Assembly (NCBI GenBank): GCA_030762175.1
Contig: CM060834.1
Span: 67,375,501 to 67,439,500 of the forward strand
DNA from: Metallyticus violacea
Taxonomy: Eukaryota; Arthropoda; Insecta; Mantodea; Metallyticidae
Direction of reading: 5' to 3'
Length of the DNA: 64,000 nucleotides
The translations under genes were made by a program, and so were the position numbers. This document shows, in pieces, positions 1 through 13,326 of this stretch (its first letter is position 1; each line of letters opens with the position of its first letter). The notes under the pieces are model-generated. The model had not been told where the DNA came from, did no database searches, and saw only the letters and a program-made list of their open reading frames with translations.

Positions 1-122
1 GTTTGAATCACTTTTTTCCGTTCTTATTTGAGATTACTGGTTCTCTTTCATTATAGTAGTTTGATAGCCTCAGAAAAGCATATTATACACAAAGAATCTC
101 GAAAAGAAAAAAAAATTTTTTC
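1..122 (+). repeat. Partial monomer at the left window edge
   Basis: The window opens inside a type-2 monomer, at gtttgaatca after its missing first 17 or so bases. The unit carries the rare tattatacac variant. The array therefore continues to the left of the window. Confidence 0.9.
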
Positions 123-2207
123 GAAGTTTGGACACTTCGTTAGAATCACTTTTTTTCCGATCTTATTTGAAATAACTGGTTCTCTTTCATTATACTAGTT
201 TGATAGCCTCAGCAAAGAATATTATGCGCAAAGAATCTCGAAAAGAAAAAAAATTTTTTTCGAAGTTTGGAAACTTTGTTAGAATCACTTTTTTTCCGTT
301 CTTATTTGAGATAACTGGTGCTCTTTCATTATACTAGTTTGATAGGCTCAGTAAAGCATATTATGCGCAAAGAATCTCGAAGAGAAAAAAAAAATATTTT
401 TTCGAAGTTTGGAAACGTCGTTTGAATCACTTTTTTCCGTTCTTATTTGAGATTACTGGTTCTCTTTCATTATAGTAGTTTGATAGCCTCAGAAAAGCAT
501 ATTATGCACAAAGAATCACGAAAAGAAAAAAAAATTTTTTCGAAGTTTGGAAACTTCGTTAGAATCACTTTTTTTCCGTTCTTATTTGAGATAACTGGTT
601 CTCTTTCATTATACTAGTTTGATAGCCTCAGAAAAGCATATTATGCGCAAAGAATCTCGAAAACAAAAAAGTTTTTTTTCGAAGTTTGGAAACTTCGTTA
701 GAATCACTTTTTTTCCGTTCTTATTTGAGAAAACTGCTTCTCTTTCATTATACTAGTTTGATAGGCCCAGTAAAGCATATTATGGGCAAAGAATCTCGAA
801 AAGAAAAAAATTTTTTTTCGAAGTTTGGAAACTTTGTTTGAATGAATTTTTTTCCGTTCTTATTTGAGATAACTGGTTCTCTTTCATTATACTAGTTTGA
901 TAGCCTCAGTAAAGCATATTATGCAAAAAGAATATGGAAAAGAAAAAAAATTTTTTTCGAAGTTTGGAAACTTCGTTAGAATCACTTTTTTTCCGTTCTT
1001 ATGTGAGATAACTGGTTCTCTTTCCATATACTAGTTTGATAACCTCAGAAAAGGATATTAAGCGCAAAGAATCTCGAAAAGAAAAAAGTTTTTTTTCGAA
1101 GTTTGGAAACTTCATTTGAATCACTTTTTTTTCCGTTCTTATTTGAGATAACTGGTTCTCTTTCATTATATTAGTTTGATAGCGTCAGTAAAGCATATTA
1201 TGCGCAAAGAACCTGGAAAAGAAAAAAAATTATTTTTGAAGTTTGGAAACTTCGTTAGAATCACTTTTTTCCGTTCTTAATTGAGATAACTGGTTCTCTT
1301 TCATTATACTAGTTTGATAGCCTCAGTAAAGCATATTATGCGCAAAGAATATCGAAAAGAAAAAAGTTTTTTTTCGAAGTTTGGAAACTTCGTTTGAATC
1401 ACTTTTTTTCCGTTGTTATTTGAGATAACGGGTTCTCTTTCATTATACTAGTTTGATAGCCTCAGTAAAGCATATTATGCGCAAGGAATCTCGAAAAGAA
1501 AAAAAATTTTTTTCGAGGTTTGGAAACTTCGTTAGAATCACTTTTTTTCCGTTCTTATTTGAGATAACTGGTTCTCTTTCATTATACTAGTTTGATAGCC
1601 TCAGTAAAGCATATTATGCGCAAAGAATCTGGAAAAGAAAAAAGTTTTTTTTCGAAGTTTGGAAACTTCTTTAGAATCACTTTTTTTCCGTTCTTATTTG
1701 AGATAACTGGTTCTCTTTCATTATACTAGTTTGATAGCCTCAGTAAAGCATATTATGCTCAAAGAATCTCGAAAAGAAAAAAAATTTTTTTCGAAGTTTG
1801 GAAACGTCGTTTGAATCACTTTTTTCCGTTCTTATTTGAGATTACTGCTTCTCTTTCATTATACTAGTTTGATAGCCTCAGCAAAGCATATTATGCGCAA
1901 AGAATCTCGAAAAGAAAAAAAATTTTTTTCGAAGTTTGGAAACTTCGTTAGAATCACTTTTTTTCCGTTCTTATTTGAGATAACTGGTTCTCTTTCATTA
2001 TACTAGTTTGATAGCCTCAGTAAAGCATATTAAGCGCAAAGAATCTCGAAAAGAAAAAAATTTTTTTTCGAAGTTTGGAAACGTCATTTGAATCACTTTT
2101 TTCCGTTCTTATTTGAGATTACTGGTTCTCTTTCATTATAGTAGTTTGATAGCCTCAGAAAAGCATATTATGCACAAAGAATCTCGAAAAGAAAAAAAAT
2201 TTTTTTC
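123..2207 (+). repeat. 15-monomer higher-order repeat unit, 2085 bp
   Basis: The unit runs from one ggacac monomer to the next and is exactly 15 x 139 bp. Monomer order by diagnostic motif: (1) ggacac/ccgatc; (2) ataggctcag with gaagag and A10-T-A-T6; (3) type 2 with atcacg; (4) aaaacaaaaaag; (5) gagaaaactgc/ggcccag; (6) actttgtttgaatga with gaatatgg; (7) ttatgtgag/ttccata/ataacctcag; (8) cttcatttg/ttatatta/agcgtcag/gaacctgg; (9) ttaattgag; (10) ccgttgttat with gcgcaagg; (11) gaggtttgg with gaatctgg; (12) cttctttag with gctcaaag; (13) type 2 with actgc; (14) type 1; (15) type 2. This copy has private variants, including ggtgctc (320) and atgcaaaaag (near 922), shared with the copy at 40409. 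Confidence 0.9.
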
Positions 2208-2346
2208 GAAGTTTGGACACTTCGTTAGAATCACTTTTTTTCCGATCTTATTTGAAATAACTGGTTCTCTTTCATTATACTAGTTTGATAGCCTCAGCAA
2301 AGAATATTATGCGCAAAGAATCTCGAAAAGAAAAAAAATTTTTTTC
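2208..2346 (+). repeat. HOR marker monomer (ggacac type, 139 bp)
   Basis: This monomer type is marked by ggacacttcg in place of ggaaacttcg, usually with ccgatcttatttgaaataac and cagcaaag. It is a convenient phase marker for the higher-order structure. I found 24 copies, starting at 123, 2208, 7207, 9292, 11519, 13327, 15546, 19984, 22069, 25131, 29013, 31098, 32909, 34853, 40409, 42494, 47215, 49300, 50825, 52910, 55137, 56666, 58885 and 63323. In the copies I checked it follows a type-2 monomer carrying gcacaaag or atacacaaag. The spacings between copies are the basis for the HOR calls below. Confidence 0.92.
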
Positions 2347-5300
2347 GAAGTTTGGAAACTTCGTTAGAATCACTTTTTTTCCGTTCTTATTTGAGATAAC
2401 TGGTTCTCTTTCATTATACTAGTTTGATAGGCTCAGTAAAGCATATTATGCGCAAAGAATCTCGAAGAGAAAAAAAAATTATTTTTTCGAAGTTTGGAAA
2501 CGTCGTTTGAATCACTTTTTTCCGTTCTTATTTGAGATTACTGGTTCTCTTTCATTATAGTAGTTTGATAGCCTCAGAAAAGCATATTATGCACAAAGAA
2601 TCACGAAAAGAAAAAAAAATTTTTTCGAAGTTTGGAAATTTCGTTAGAATCACTTTTTTTCCGTTCTTATTTGAGATAACTGGTTCTCTTTCATTATACT
2701 AGTTTGATAGCCTCAGAAAAGCATATTATGCGCAAAGAATCTCGAAAACAAAAAAGTTTTTTTTCGAAGTTTGGAAACTTCGTTAGAATCACTTTTTTTC
2801 CGTTCTTATTTGAGAAAACTGCTTCTCTTTCATTATACTAGTTTGATAGGCCCAGTAAAGCATATTATGCGCAAAGAATCTCGAAAAGAAAAAAATTTTT
2901 TTTCGAAGTTTGGAAACTTTGTTTGAATGACTTTTTTTCCGTTCTTATTTGAGATAACTGGTTCTCTTTCATTATACTAGTTTGATAGCCTCAGTAAAGC
3001 ATATTATGCGCAAAGAATCTGGAAAAGAAAAATAATTTTTTTCGAAGTTTGGAAACGTCGTTTGAATCACTTTTTTCCGTTCTTATTTGAGATTACTGCT
3101 TCTCTTTCATTATAGTAGTTTGATAGCCTCAGAAAAGCATATTATGCTCAAAGAATCTGGAAAAGAAAAAAAATTTTTTTCGAAGTTTGGAAACGTCGTT
3201 TGAATCACTTTTTTCCGTTTTTATTTGAGATTACTGGTTCTCTTTCATTATAGTAGAATGATAGCCTCAGAAAAGCATATTATGCACAAAGAATATCGAA
3301 AAGAAAAAAAATTTTTTTGGAAGTTTGGAAACTTCGTTAGAATCACTTTTATTCCGTTCTTATTTGAGATAACTGGTTCTCTTTCATTATACTAGTTTGA
3401 TAGCCTCAGAAAAGCATATTATGCGCAAAGAATCTCGAAAAGAAAAAAAGTTTTTTTTCGAAGTTTGGAAACTTCGTTTGAATCACTTTTTTTCCGTTCT
3501 TATTTGAGATAACTGGTTCTCTTTCATTATACTAGTTTGATAGCCTCAGCAAAGCATATTATGCACAAAGAATCTCGAAAAGAAAAAATTTTTTTTTCGA
3601 AGTTTGGAAACTTTGTTTGAATGAATTTTTTTCCGTTCTTATTTGAGATAACTGGTTCTCTTTCATTATACTAGTTTGATAGCCTCAGTAAAGCATATTA
3701 TGCGCAAAGAATATGGAAAAGAAAAAAAATTTTTTTCGAAGTTTGGAAACTTCGTTAGAATCACTTTTTTTCCGTTCTTATGTGAGATAACTGGTTCTCT
3801 TTCCTTATACTAGTTTGATAACCTCAGAAAAGGATATTATGCGCAAAGAATCTCGAAAAGAAAAAAGTTTTTTTTTCGAAGTTTGGAAACTTCGTTTGAA
3901 TCACTTTTTTTTCCGTTCTTATTTGAGATAACTGGTTCTCTTTCATTATATTAGTTTGGTAGCGTCAGTAAAGCATATTATGCGCTAAGAATCTGGAAAA
4001 GAAAAAAAATTTTTTTCGAAGTTTGGAAACTTCGTTAGAATCACTTTTTTCCGTTCTTATTTGAGATAACTGGTTCTCTTTCATTATACTAGTTTGATAG
4101 CCTCAGCAAAGCATATTATGCGCAAAAAATCTCGAAAAGAAAAAAATTTTTTTTCGAAGTTTGGAAACGTCGTTAGAATCACTTTTTTTCCTTTCTTATT
4201 TGAGATAACTGGTTCTCTTTCATTATACTAGTTTGATAGCCTCAGTAAAGCATATTATGCGCAAAGAATCTCGAAAAGAAAAAAATTTTTTTTCGAAGTT
4301 TGGAAACGTCGTTTGAATCACTTTTTTCCGTTCTTATTTGGGATTACTGGTTCAATTTCATTATAGTAGTTTGATAGCCTCAGCAAAGCATATTATGCGC
4401 AAAGAATCTCGAAAAGAAAAAAAATTTTTTTCGAAGTTTGGAAACTTCGTTAGAATCACTTTTTTTCCGTTCTTATTTGATATAACTGGTTCTCTTTCAT
4501 TATACTAGTTTGATAGCCTCAGCAAAGAATATTATGCGCAAAGAATCTCGAAAAGAAAAAAAATTTTTTTCGAAGTTTGGAAACTTCGTTAGAATCACTT
4601 TTTTTCCGTTCTTATTTGTGATAACTGGTTCTCTTTCATTATACTAGTTTGATAGGCTCAGTAAAGCATATTATGCGCAAAGAATCTCGAAGAGAAAAAA
4701 AAAATTTTTCGAAGTTTGGAAACGTCGTTTGAATCACTTTTTTCCGTTCTTATTTGAGATAACTGGTTCTCTTTCATTATACTAGTTTGTTAGCCTCAGT
4801 AAAGCATATTATGCGCAAAGAATCTCGAAAAGAAAAAAAATTTTTTTCGAAGTTTGGAAACTTCCTTAGAATCACTTTTTTTCCGTTCTTATTTGAGATA
4901 ACTGGTTCTCTTTCATTATACTAGTTTGATAGCCTCAGTAAAGCATATTATGCGCAAAGAATCTGGAAAAGAAAAAAAATTTTTTTCGAAGTTTGGAAAC
5001 TTCGTTAGAATCACTTTTTTTCCGTTCTTATTTGAGATAACAGGTTCTCTTTCATTATACTAGTTTGATAGCCTCAGTAAAGCATATTATGCGCAAAGAA
5101 TCTCGAAAAGAAAAAAGTTTTTTTTCGAAGTTTGGAAACTTCGTTTGAATCACTTTTTTTCCGTTGTTATTTGAGATAACTGGTTCTCTTTCATTATACT
5201 AGTTTGATAGCCTCAGTAAAGCATATTATGCGCAAAGAATATGGAAAAGAAAAAAAATTTTTTTCGAAGTTTGGAAACTTCGTTAGAATCACTTTTTTTC

Positions 5301-7206
5301 CGTTCTTATGTGAGATAACTGGTTCTCTTTCCTTATACTAGTTTGATAGCCTCAGCAAAGCATATTATGCGCAAAAAATCTCGAAAAGAAAAAAATTTTT
5401 TTTCGAAGTTTGGAAACGTCGTTAGAATCACTTTTTTTCCGTTCTTATTTGAGATAACTGGTTCTCTTTCATTATACTAGTTTGATAGCCTCAGTAAAGC
5501 ATATTATGCGCAAAGAATCTCGAAAAGAAAAAAATTTTTTTTCGAAGTTTGGAAACGTCGTTTGAATCACTTTTTTCCGTTCTTATTTGGGATTACTGGT
5601 TCTCTTTCATTATAGTAGTTTGATAGCCTCAGCAAAGCATATTATGCGCAAAGAATCTCGAAAAGAAAAAAAATTTTTTTCGAAGTTTGGAAACTTCGTT
5701 AGAATCACTTTTTTTCCGTTCTTATTTGAGATAACTGGTTCTCTTTCAATATACTAGTTTGATAGCCTCAGCAAAGAATATTATGCGCAAAGAATCTCGA
5801 AAAGAAAAAAAATTTTTTTCGAAGTTTGGAAACTTCGTTAGAATCACTTTTTTTCCGTTCTTATTTGTGATAACTGGTTCTCTTTCATTATACTAGTTTG
5901 ATAGGCTCAGTAAAGCATATTATGCGCAAAGAATCTCGAAGAGAAAAAAAAATTTTTCGAAGTTTGGAAACGTCGTTTGAATCACTTTTTTCCGTTCTTA
6001 TTTGAGATAACTGCTTCTCTTTCATTATACTAGTTTGTTAGCCTCAGTAAAGCATATTATGCGCTAAGAATCTCGAAAAGAAAAAAAATTTTTTTCGAAG
6101 TTTGGAAACTTCCTTAGAATCATTTTTTTTCCGTTCTTATTTGAGATAACTGGTTCTCTTTCATTATACTAGTTTGATAGCCTCAGTAAAGCATATTATG
6201 CGCAAAGAATCTGGAAAAGAAAAAAAATTTTTTTCGAAGTTTGGAAACTTCGTTAGAATCACTTTTTTTCCGTTCTTATTTGAGATAACAGGTTCTCTTT
6301 CATTATACTAGTTTGATAGCCTCAGTAAAGCATATTATGCACAAAGAATATCGAAAAGAAAAAAAATTTTTTTCGAAGTTTGGAAACTTCGTTTGAATCA
6401 CTTTTTTTCCGTTGTTATTTGAGATAACTGGTTCTCTTTCATTATACTAGTTTGATAGCCTCAGTAAAGCATATTATGCGCAAGGAATCTCGAAAAGAAA
6501 AAAAATTTTTTTCGAGGTTTGGAAACTTCGTTAGAATCACTTTTTTTCCGTTCTTATTTGAGATAACTGGTTCTCTTTCATTATACTAGTTTGATAGCCT
6601 CAGTAAAGCATATTATGCGCAAAGAATCTGGAAAAGAAAAAAGTTTTTTTTCGAAGTTTGGAAACTTCTTTAGAATCACTTTTTTTCCGTTCTTATTTGA
6701 GATAACTGGTTCTCTTTCATTATACTAGTTTGATAGCCTCAGTAAAGCATATTATGCTCAAAGAATCTCGAAAAGAAAAAAAATTTTTTTCGAAGTTTGG
6801 AAACGTCGTTTGAATCACTTTTTTCCGTTCTTATTTGAGATTACTGCTTCTCTTTCATTATACTAGTTTGATAGCCTCAGCAAAGCATATTATGCGCAAA
6901 GAATCTCGAAAAGAAAAAAAATTTTTTTCGAAGTTTGGAAACTTCGTTAGAATCACTTTTTTTCCGTTCTTATTTGAGATAACTGGTTCTCTTTCATTAT
7001 ACTAGTTTGATAGCCTCAGTAAACCATATTATGCGCAAAGAATCTCGAAAAGAAAAACATTTTTTTTCGAAGTTTGGAAACGTCGTTTGAATCACTTTTT
7101 TCCGTTCTTATTTGAGATTACTGGTTTTCTTTCATTATAGTAGTTTGATAGCCTCAGAAAAGCATATTATACACAAAGAATCTCGAAAAGAAAAAAAATT
7201 TTTTTC

Positions 7207-9291
7207 GAAGTTTGGACACTTCGTTAAAATCACTTTTTTTCCGATCTTATTTGAAATAACTGGTTCTCTTTCATTATACTAGTTTGATAGCCTCAGCAAA
7301 GAATATTATGCGCAAAGAATCTCGAAAAGAAAAAAAATTTTTTTCGAAGTTTGGAAACTTCGTTAGAATCACTTTTTTTCCGTTCTTATTTGAGATAACT
7401 GGTTCTCTTTCATTATACTAGTTTGATAGGCTCAGTAAAGCATATTATGCGCAAAGAATCTCGAAGAGAAAAAAAAAATATTTTTTCGAAGTTTGGAAAC
7501 GTCGTTTGAATCACTTTTTTCCGTTCTTATTTGAGATTACTGGTTCTCTTTCATTATAGTAGTTTGATAGCCTCAGAAAAGCATATTATGCACAAAGAAT
7601 CACGAAAAGAAAAAAAAATTTTTTCGAAGTTTGGAAACTTCGTTAGAATCACTTTTTTTCCGTTCTTATTTGAGATAACTGGTTCTCTTTCATTATACTA
7701 GTTTGATAGCCTCAGAAATGCATATTATGCGCAAAGAATCTCGAAAACAAAAAAGTTTTTTTTCGAAGTTAGGAAACTTCGTTAGAATCACTTTTTTTCC
7801 GTTCTTATTTGAGAAAACTGCTTCTCTTTCATTATACTAGTTTGATAGGCCCAGTAAAGCATATTATGCGCAAAGAATCTCGAAAAGAAAAAAATTTTTT
7901 TTCGAAGTTTGGAAACTTTGTTTGAATGACTTTTTTTCCGTTCTTATTTGAGATAACTGGTTCTCTTTCATTATACTAGTTTGATAGCCTCAGTAAAGCC
8001 ATATTATGCGCAAAGAATATGGAAAAGAAAAAAAATTTTTTTCGAAGTTTGGAAACTTCGTTAGAATCACTTTTTTTCCGTTCTTATGTGAGATAACTGG
8101 TTCTCTTTCCATATACTAGTTTGATAACCTCAGAAAAGGATATTATGCGCAAAGAATCTCGAAAAGAAAAAAGTTTTTTTTCGAAGTTTGGAAACTTCAT
8201 TTGAATCACTTTTTTTTCCGTTCTTATTTGAGATAACTGGTTCTCTTTCATTATATTAGTTTGATAGCGTCAGTAAAGCATATTATGCGCAAAGAACCTG
8301 GAAAAGAAAAAAAATTATTTTTGAAGTTTGGAAACTTCGTTAGAATCACTTTTTTCCGTTCTTAATTGAGATAACTGGTTCTCTTTCATTATACTAGTTT
8401 GATAGCCTCAGTAAAGCATATTATGCGCAAAGAATCTCGAAAAGAAAAAAGTTTTTTTTCGAAGTTTGGAAACTTCGTTTGAATCACTTTTTTTCCGTTG
8501 TTATTTGAGATAACTGGTTCTCTTTCATTATACTAGTTTGATAGCCTCAGTAAAGCATATTATGCGCAAGGAATCTCGAAAAGAAAAAAAATTTTTTTCG
8601 AGGTTTGGAAACTTCGTTAGAATCACTTTTTTTCCGTTCTTATTTGAGATAACTGGTTCTCTTTCATTATACTAGTTTGATAGCCTCAGTAAAGCATATT
8701 ATGCGCAAAGAATCTGGAAAAGAAAAAAGTTTTTTTCGAAGTTTGGAAACTTCTTTAGAATCACTTTTTTTCCGTTCTTATTTGAGATAACTGGTTCTCT
8801 TTCATTATACTAGTTTGATAGCCTCAGTAAAGCATATTATGCTCAAAGAATCTCGAAAAGAAAAAAAATTTTTTTCGAAGTTTGGAAACGTCGTTTGAAT
8901 CACTTTTTTCCGTTCTTATTTGAGATTACTGCTTCTCTTTCATTATACTAGTTTGATAGCCTCAGCAAAGCATATTATGCGCAAAGAATCTCGAAAAGAA
9001 AAAAAATTTTTTTCGAAGTTTGGAAACTTCGTTAGAATCACTTTTTTTCCGTTCTTATTTGAGATAACTGGTTCTCTTTCATTATACTAGTTTGATAGCC
9101 TCAGTAAAGCATATTATGCGCAAAGAATCTCGAAAAGAAAAAAATTTTTTTTCGAAGTTTGGAAACGTCGTTTGAATCACTTTTTTCCGTTCTTATTTGA
9201 GATTACTGGTTCTCTTTCATTATAGTAGTTTGATAGCCTCAGAAAAGCATATTATGCACAAAGAATCTCGAAAAGAAAAAAAATTTATTTC
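7207..9291 (+). repeat. 15-monomer HOR unit, 2085 bp
   Basis: Same monomer order as the unit at 123, displaced by 7084 bp (about 51 monomers). It differs by gttaaaatc in monomer 1, agaaatgcat in monomer 4, gaagttagg in monomer 5 and an extra c in monomer 6 (aaagccatatt near 7998). A T lost in the tract near 8730 offsets that extra base, so the length stays 2085. This sub-version recurs at 19984, 29013, 47215 and 50825. Confidence 0.9.
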
Positions 9292-11518
9292 GAAGTTTGG
9301 ACACTTCGTTAGATTCACTTTTTTTCCGATCTTATTTGAAATAACTGGTTCTCTTTCATTATACTAGTTTGATAGCCTCAGCAAAGAATATTATGCGCAA
9401 AGAATCTCGAAAAGAAAAAAAATTTTTTTCCAAGTTTGGAAACTTCGTTAGAATCACTTTTTTTCCGTTCTTATTTGAGATAACTGGTTCTCTTTCATTA
9501 TACTAGTTTGATAGGCTCAGTAAAGCATATTATGCGCAAAGAATCTCGAAGAGAAAAAAAAAATATTTTTTCGAAGTTTGGAAACGTCGTTTGAATCACT
9601 TTTTTCCGTTCTTATTTGAGATTACTGGTTCTCTTTCATTATAGTAGTTTGATAGCCTCAGAAAAGCATATTATGCACAAAGAATCTCGAAGAGAAAAAA
9701 AAAATATTTTTTCGAAGTTTGGAAACGTCGTTTGAATCACTTTTTTCCGTTCTTATTTGAGATTACTGGTTCTCTTTCATTATAGTAGTTTGATAGCCTC
9801 AGAAAAGCATATTATGCACAAAGAATCACGAAAAGAAAAAAAAATTTTTTCGAAGTTTGGAAACTTCGTTAGAATCACTTTTTTTCCGTTCTTATTTGAG
9901 ATAACTGGTTCTCTTTCATTATACTAGTTTGATAGCCTCAGAAAAGCATATTATGCGCAAAGAATCTCGAAAACAAAAAAGTTTTTTTTCGAAGTTAGGA
10001 AACTTCGTTAGAATCACTTTTTTTCCGTTCTTATTTGAGAAAACTGCTTCTCTTTCATTATACTAGTTTGATAGGCCCAGTAAAGCATATTATGCGCAAA
10101 GAATCTCGAAAAGAAAAAAATTTTTTTTCGAAGTTTGGAAACTTTGTTTGAATGACTTTTTTTCCGTTCTTATTTGAGATAACTGGTTCTCTTTCATTAT
10201 ACTAGTTTGATAGCCTCAGTAAAGCCATATTATGCGCAAAGAATATGGAAAAGAAAAAAAATTTTTTTCGAAGTTTGGAAACTTCGTTAGAATCACTTTT
10301 TTTCCGTTCTTATGTGAGATAACTGGTTCTCTTTCCATATACTAGTTTGATAACCTCAGAAAAGGATATTATGCGCAAAGAATCTCGAAAAGAAAAAAGT
10401 TTTTTTTCGAAGTTTGGAAACTTCATTTGAATCACTTTTTTTTCCGTTCTTATTTGAGATAACTGGTTCTCTTTCATTATATTAGTTTGATAGCGTCAGT
10501 AAAGCATATTATGCGCAAAGAACCTGGAAAAGAAAAAAAATTATTTTTGAAGTTTGGAAACTTCGTTAGAATCACTTTTTTCCGTTCTTAATTGAGATAA
10601 CTGGTTCTCTTTCATTATACTAGTTTGATAGCCTCAGTAAAGCATATTATGCGCAAAGAATCTCGAAAAGAAAAAAGTTTTTTTTCGAAGTTTGGAAACT
10701 TCGTTTGAATCACTTTTTTTCCGTTGTTATTTGAGATAACTGGTTCTCTTTCATTATACTAGTTTGATAGCCTCAGTAAAGCATATTATGCGCAAGGAAT
10801 CTCGAAAAGAAAAAAAATTTTTTTCGAGGTTTGGAAACTTCGTTAGAATCACTTTTTTTCCGTTCTTATTTGAGATAACTGGTTCTCTTTCATTATACTA
10901 GTTTGATAGCCTCAGTAAAGCATATTATGCGCAAAGAATCTGGAAAAGAAAAAATTTTTTTTTCGAAGTTTGGAAACTTCTTTAGAATCACTTTTTTTCC
11001 GTTCTTATTTGAGATAACTGGTTCTCTTTCATTATACTAGTTTGATAGCCTCAGTAAAGCATATTATGCTCAAAGAATCTCGAAAAGAAAAAAAATTTTT
11101 TTCGAAGTTTGGAAACGTCGTTTGAATCACTATTTTCCGTTCTTATTTGAGATTACTGCTTCTCTTTCATTATACTAGTTTGATAGCCTCAGCAAAGCAT
11201 ATTATGCGCAAAGAATCTCGAAAAGAAAAAAAATGTTTTTCGAAGTTTGGAAACTTCGTTAGAATCACTTTTTTTCCGTTCTTATTTGAGATAACTGGTT
11301 CTCTTTCATTATACTAGTTTGATAGCCTCAGTAAAGCATATTATGCGCAAAGAATCTCGAAAAGAAAAAAATTTTTTTTCGAAGTTTGGAAACGTCGTTT
11401 GAATCACTTTTTTCCGTTCTTATTTGAGATTACTGGTTCTCTTTCATTATAGCAGTTTGATAGCCTCAGAAAAGCATATTATGCACAAAGAATCTCGAAA
11501 AGAAAAAAAATTTTTTTC
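9292..11518 (+). repeat. 16-monomer HOR variant, 2227 bp
   Basis: Marker-to-marker distance is 2227 bp, 142 bp more than standard. The extra monomer is the chimera at 9573-9713, between HOR monomers 2 and 3. Other private changes include tttttttccaag before monomer 2 (9430), gaatcactattttcc near 11128 and aaaatgtttttcg near 11231. The unit recurs at 52910 with the same changes. Confidence 0.87.
9573..9713 (+). repeat. Chimeric monomer (monomer 3 front, monomer 2 rear), 141 bp
   Basis: The 5' part is HOR monomer 3 (acgtcgtttg, T6, gattactgg, atagtag, cagaaaagc, gcacaaag). The 3' part is HOR monomer 2 (ctcgaagag followed by A10-T-A-T6). The switch lies within the shared aaagaatc stretch. It sits between an intact monomer 2 and an intact monomer 3, so it reads as the insertion product of an in-register unequal exchange. 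Copies lie at 22350-22490, 31379-31519 and 53191-53331. Confidence 0.85.
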
Positions 11519-12632
11519 GAAGTTTGGACACTTCGTTAGAATCACTTTTTTTCCGATCTTATTTGAAATAACTGGTTCTCTTTCATTATACTAGTTTGAT
11601 AGCCTCAGCAAAGAATATTATGCGCAAAGAATCTCGAAAAGAAAAAAAATTTTTTTCCAAGTTTGGAAACTTCGTTAGAATCACTTTTTTTCCGTTCTTA
11701 TTTGAGATAACTGGTTCTCTTTCATTATACTAGTTTGATAGGCTCAGTAAAGCATATTATGCGCAAAGAATCTCGAAGAGAAAAAAAAAATATTTTTTCG
11801 AAGTTTGGAAACGTCGTTTGAATCACTTTTTTCCGTTCTTATTTGAGATTACTTGTTCTCTTTCATTATAGTAGTTTGATAGCCTCAGAAAAGCATATTA
11901 TGCACAAAGAATCACGAAAAGAAAAAAAAATTTTTTCGAAGTTTGGAAACTTCGTTAGAATCACTTTTTTTCCGTTCTTATTTGAGAAAACTGCTTCTCT
12001 TTCATTATAATAGTTTGATAGGCCCAGTAAAGCATATTATGCGCAAAGAATCTCTAAAAGAAAAAAATTTTTTTTCGAAGTTTGGAAACTTTGTTTGAAT
12101 GACTTTTTTTCCGTTCTTATTTGAGATAACTGGTTCTCTTTCATTATACTAGTTTGATAGCCTCAGTAAAGCATATTATGCGCAAAGAATATGGAAAAGA
12201 AGAAAAATTTTTTTCGAAGTTTGGAAACTTTGTTAGAATCACTTTTTTTCCGTTCTTATGTGAGATAACTGGTTCTCTTTCCATATATAAGTTTGATAAC
12301 CTCAGAAAAGGATATTATGCGCAAAGAATCTCGAAAAGAAAAAAGTTTTTTTTCGAGGTTTGGAAACTTCATTTGAATCACTTTTTTTTCCGTTCTTATT
12401 TGAGATAACTGGTTCTCTTTCATTATATTAGTTTGATAGCGTCAGTAAAGCATATTATGCGCAAAGAACCTGGAAAAGAAAAAAAAAATTTTTTCGAAGT
12501 TTGGAAACTTCGTTAGAATCACTTTTTTCCATTCTTATTTGAGATAACTGGTTCTCTTTCATTATACTAGTTTGATAGCCTCAGTAAAGCATATTATGCG
12601 CAAAGAATCTCGAAAAGAAAAAATTTTTTTTC

Positions 12633-13188
12633 GAAGTTTGGAAACTTCCTTAGAATCACTTTTTTTCCATTCTTATTTGAGATAACTTGTTCTCTTTCAT
12701 TATACTTGTTTGATAGCCTTAGACAAGCATATTATGCGCAAAGAATCACGAAAAGAAAAAAATTTTTTTTCGAAGTTTGGAAACTTCGTTAGAATCACTT
12801 TTTTTCCGTTCTTATTTAAGATTACTGGTTCTCTTTCATTATACTAGTTTAATAGCCTCAGACAAGCATATTATGCGCAAAGAATCTCGAAAAGAAAAAA
12901 ATTTTTTTTCGAAGTTTGGAAACTTCGTTAGAATCACTTTTTTTCCGTTCTTATTTGAGATAACTTGTTCTCTTTCATTATACTAGTTTGATAGCCTTAG
13001 ACAAGCATATTATGCGCAAAGAATCTCGAAAAGAAAAAAATTTTTTTTCGAAGTTTGGAATCTTCCTTAGAATCACTTTTTTTCCATTCTTATTTGAGAT
13101 AACTTGTTCTCTTTCATTATACTAGTTTGATAGCCTTAGACAAGCATATTATGCGCAAAGAATCTCGAAAAGAAAAAAATTTTTTTTC
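12633..13188 (+). repeat. Divergent cassette C (four monomers, gacaagc type)
   Basis: Four consecutive monomers (556 bp, 4 x 139) share changes rare elsewhere: a cttagacaagc or ctcagacaagc block, gataacttg in most, ccattc for ccgttc in two, and an early private atacttg. The motif tagacaagc is confined to this cassette and its copies. It lies just downstream of the last standard HOR monomers and may be an older or introgressed subfamily. The longest open frames of this segment are chance products. Copies lie at 24437-24992 and 55972-56527. Confidence 0.86.
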
Positions 13189-13326
13189 GAAGTTTGGAAA
13201 CGTCGTTTGAATCACTTTTTTCCGTTCTTATTTGAGATTACTGGTTCTCTTTCATTATAGTAGTTTGATAGCCTCAGAAAAGCATATTATGCACAAAGAA
13301 TCTCGAAAAGAAAAAAATTTTTTTTC

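Noticed and set aside
64..90. The tattatacac variant as a distinct regulatory motif
   Set aside because: It is a change of tattatgcac limited to a few related copies (81, 7165, 19942, 28972, 32867, 40367, 47173, 50783, 63281) and is useful only as a lineage marker.
12154..12408. 84-codon open reading frame (and its copy at 23958-24212)
   Set aside because: It lies wholly inside satellite monomers. A 139-bp unit shifts frame by one base each repeat, so no frame is kept between monomers, and the frame is open only where variants happen to remove stops. The product is low-complexity K/F/R-rich with no known domain.
12777..12986. 69-codon open reading frames here and at 14027, 16246, 24581, 25831, 56116, 57366 and 59585
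   Set aside because: All are about 1.5 monomers long, in the same phase, and appear as copies because the underlying DNA segments are duplicated (offsets 11804, 31535, 43339, 2219). Conservation follows the DNA repeat and not codon positions.
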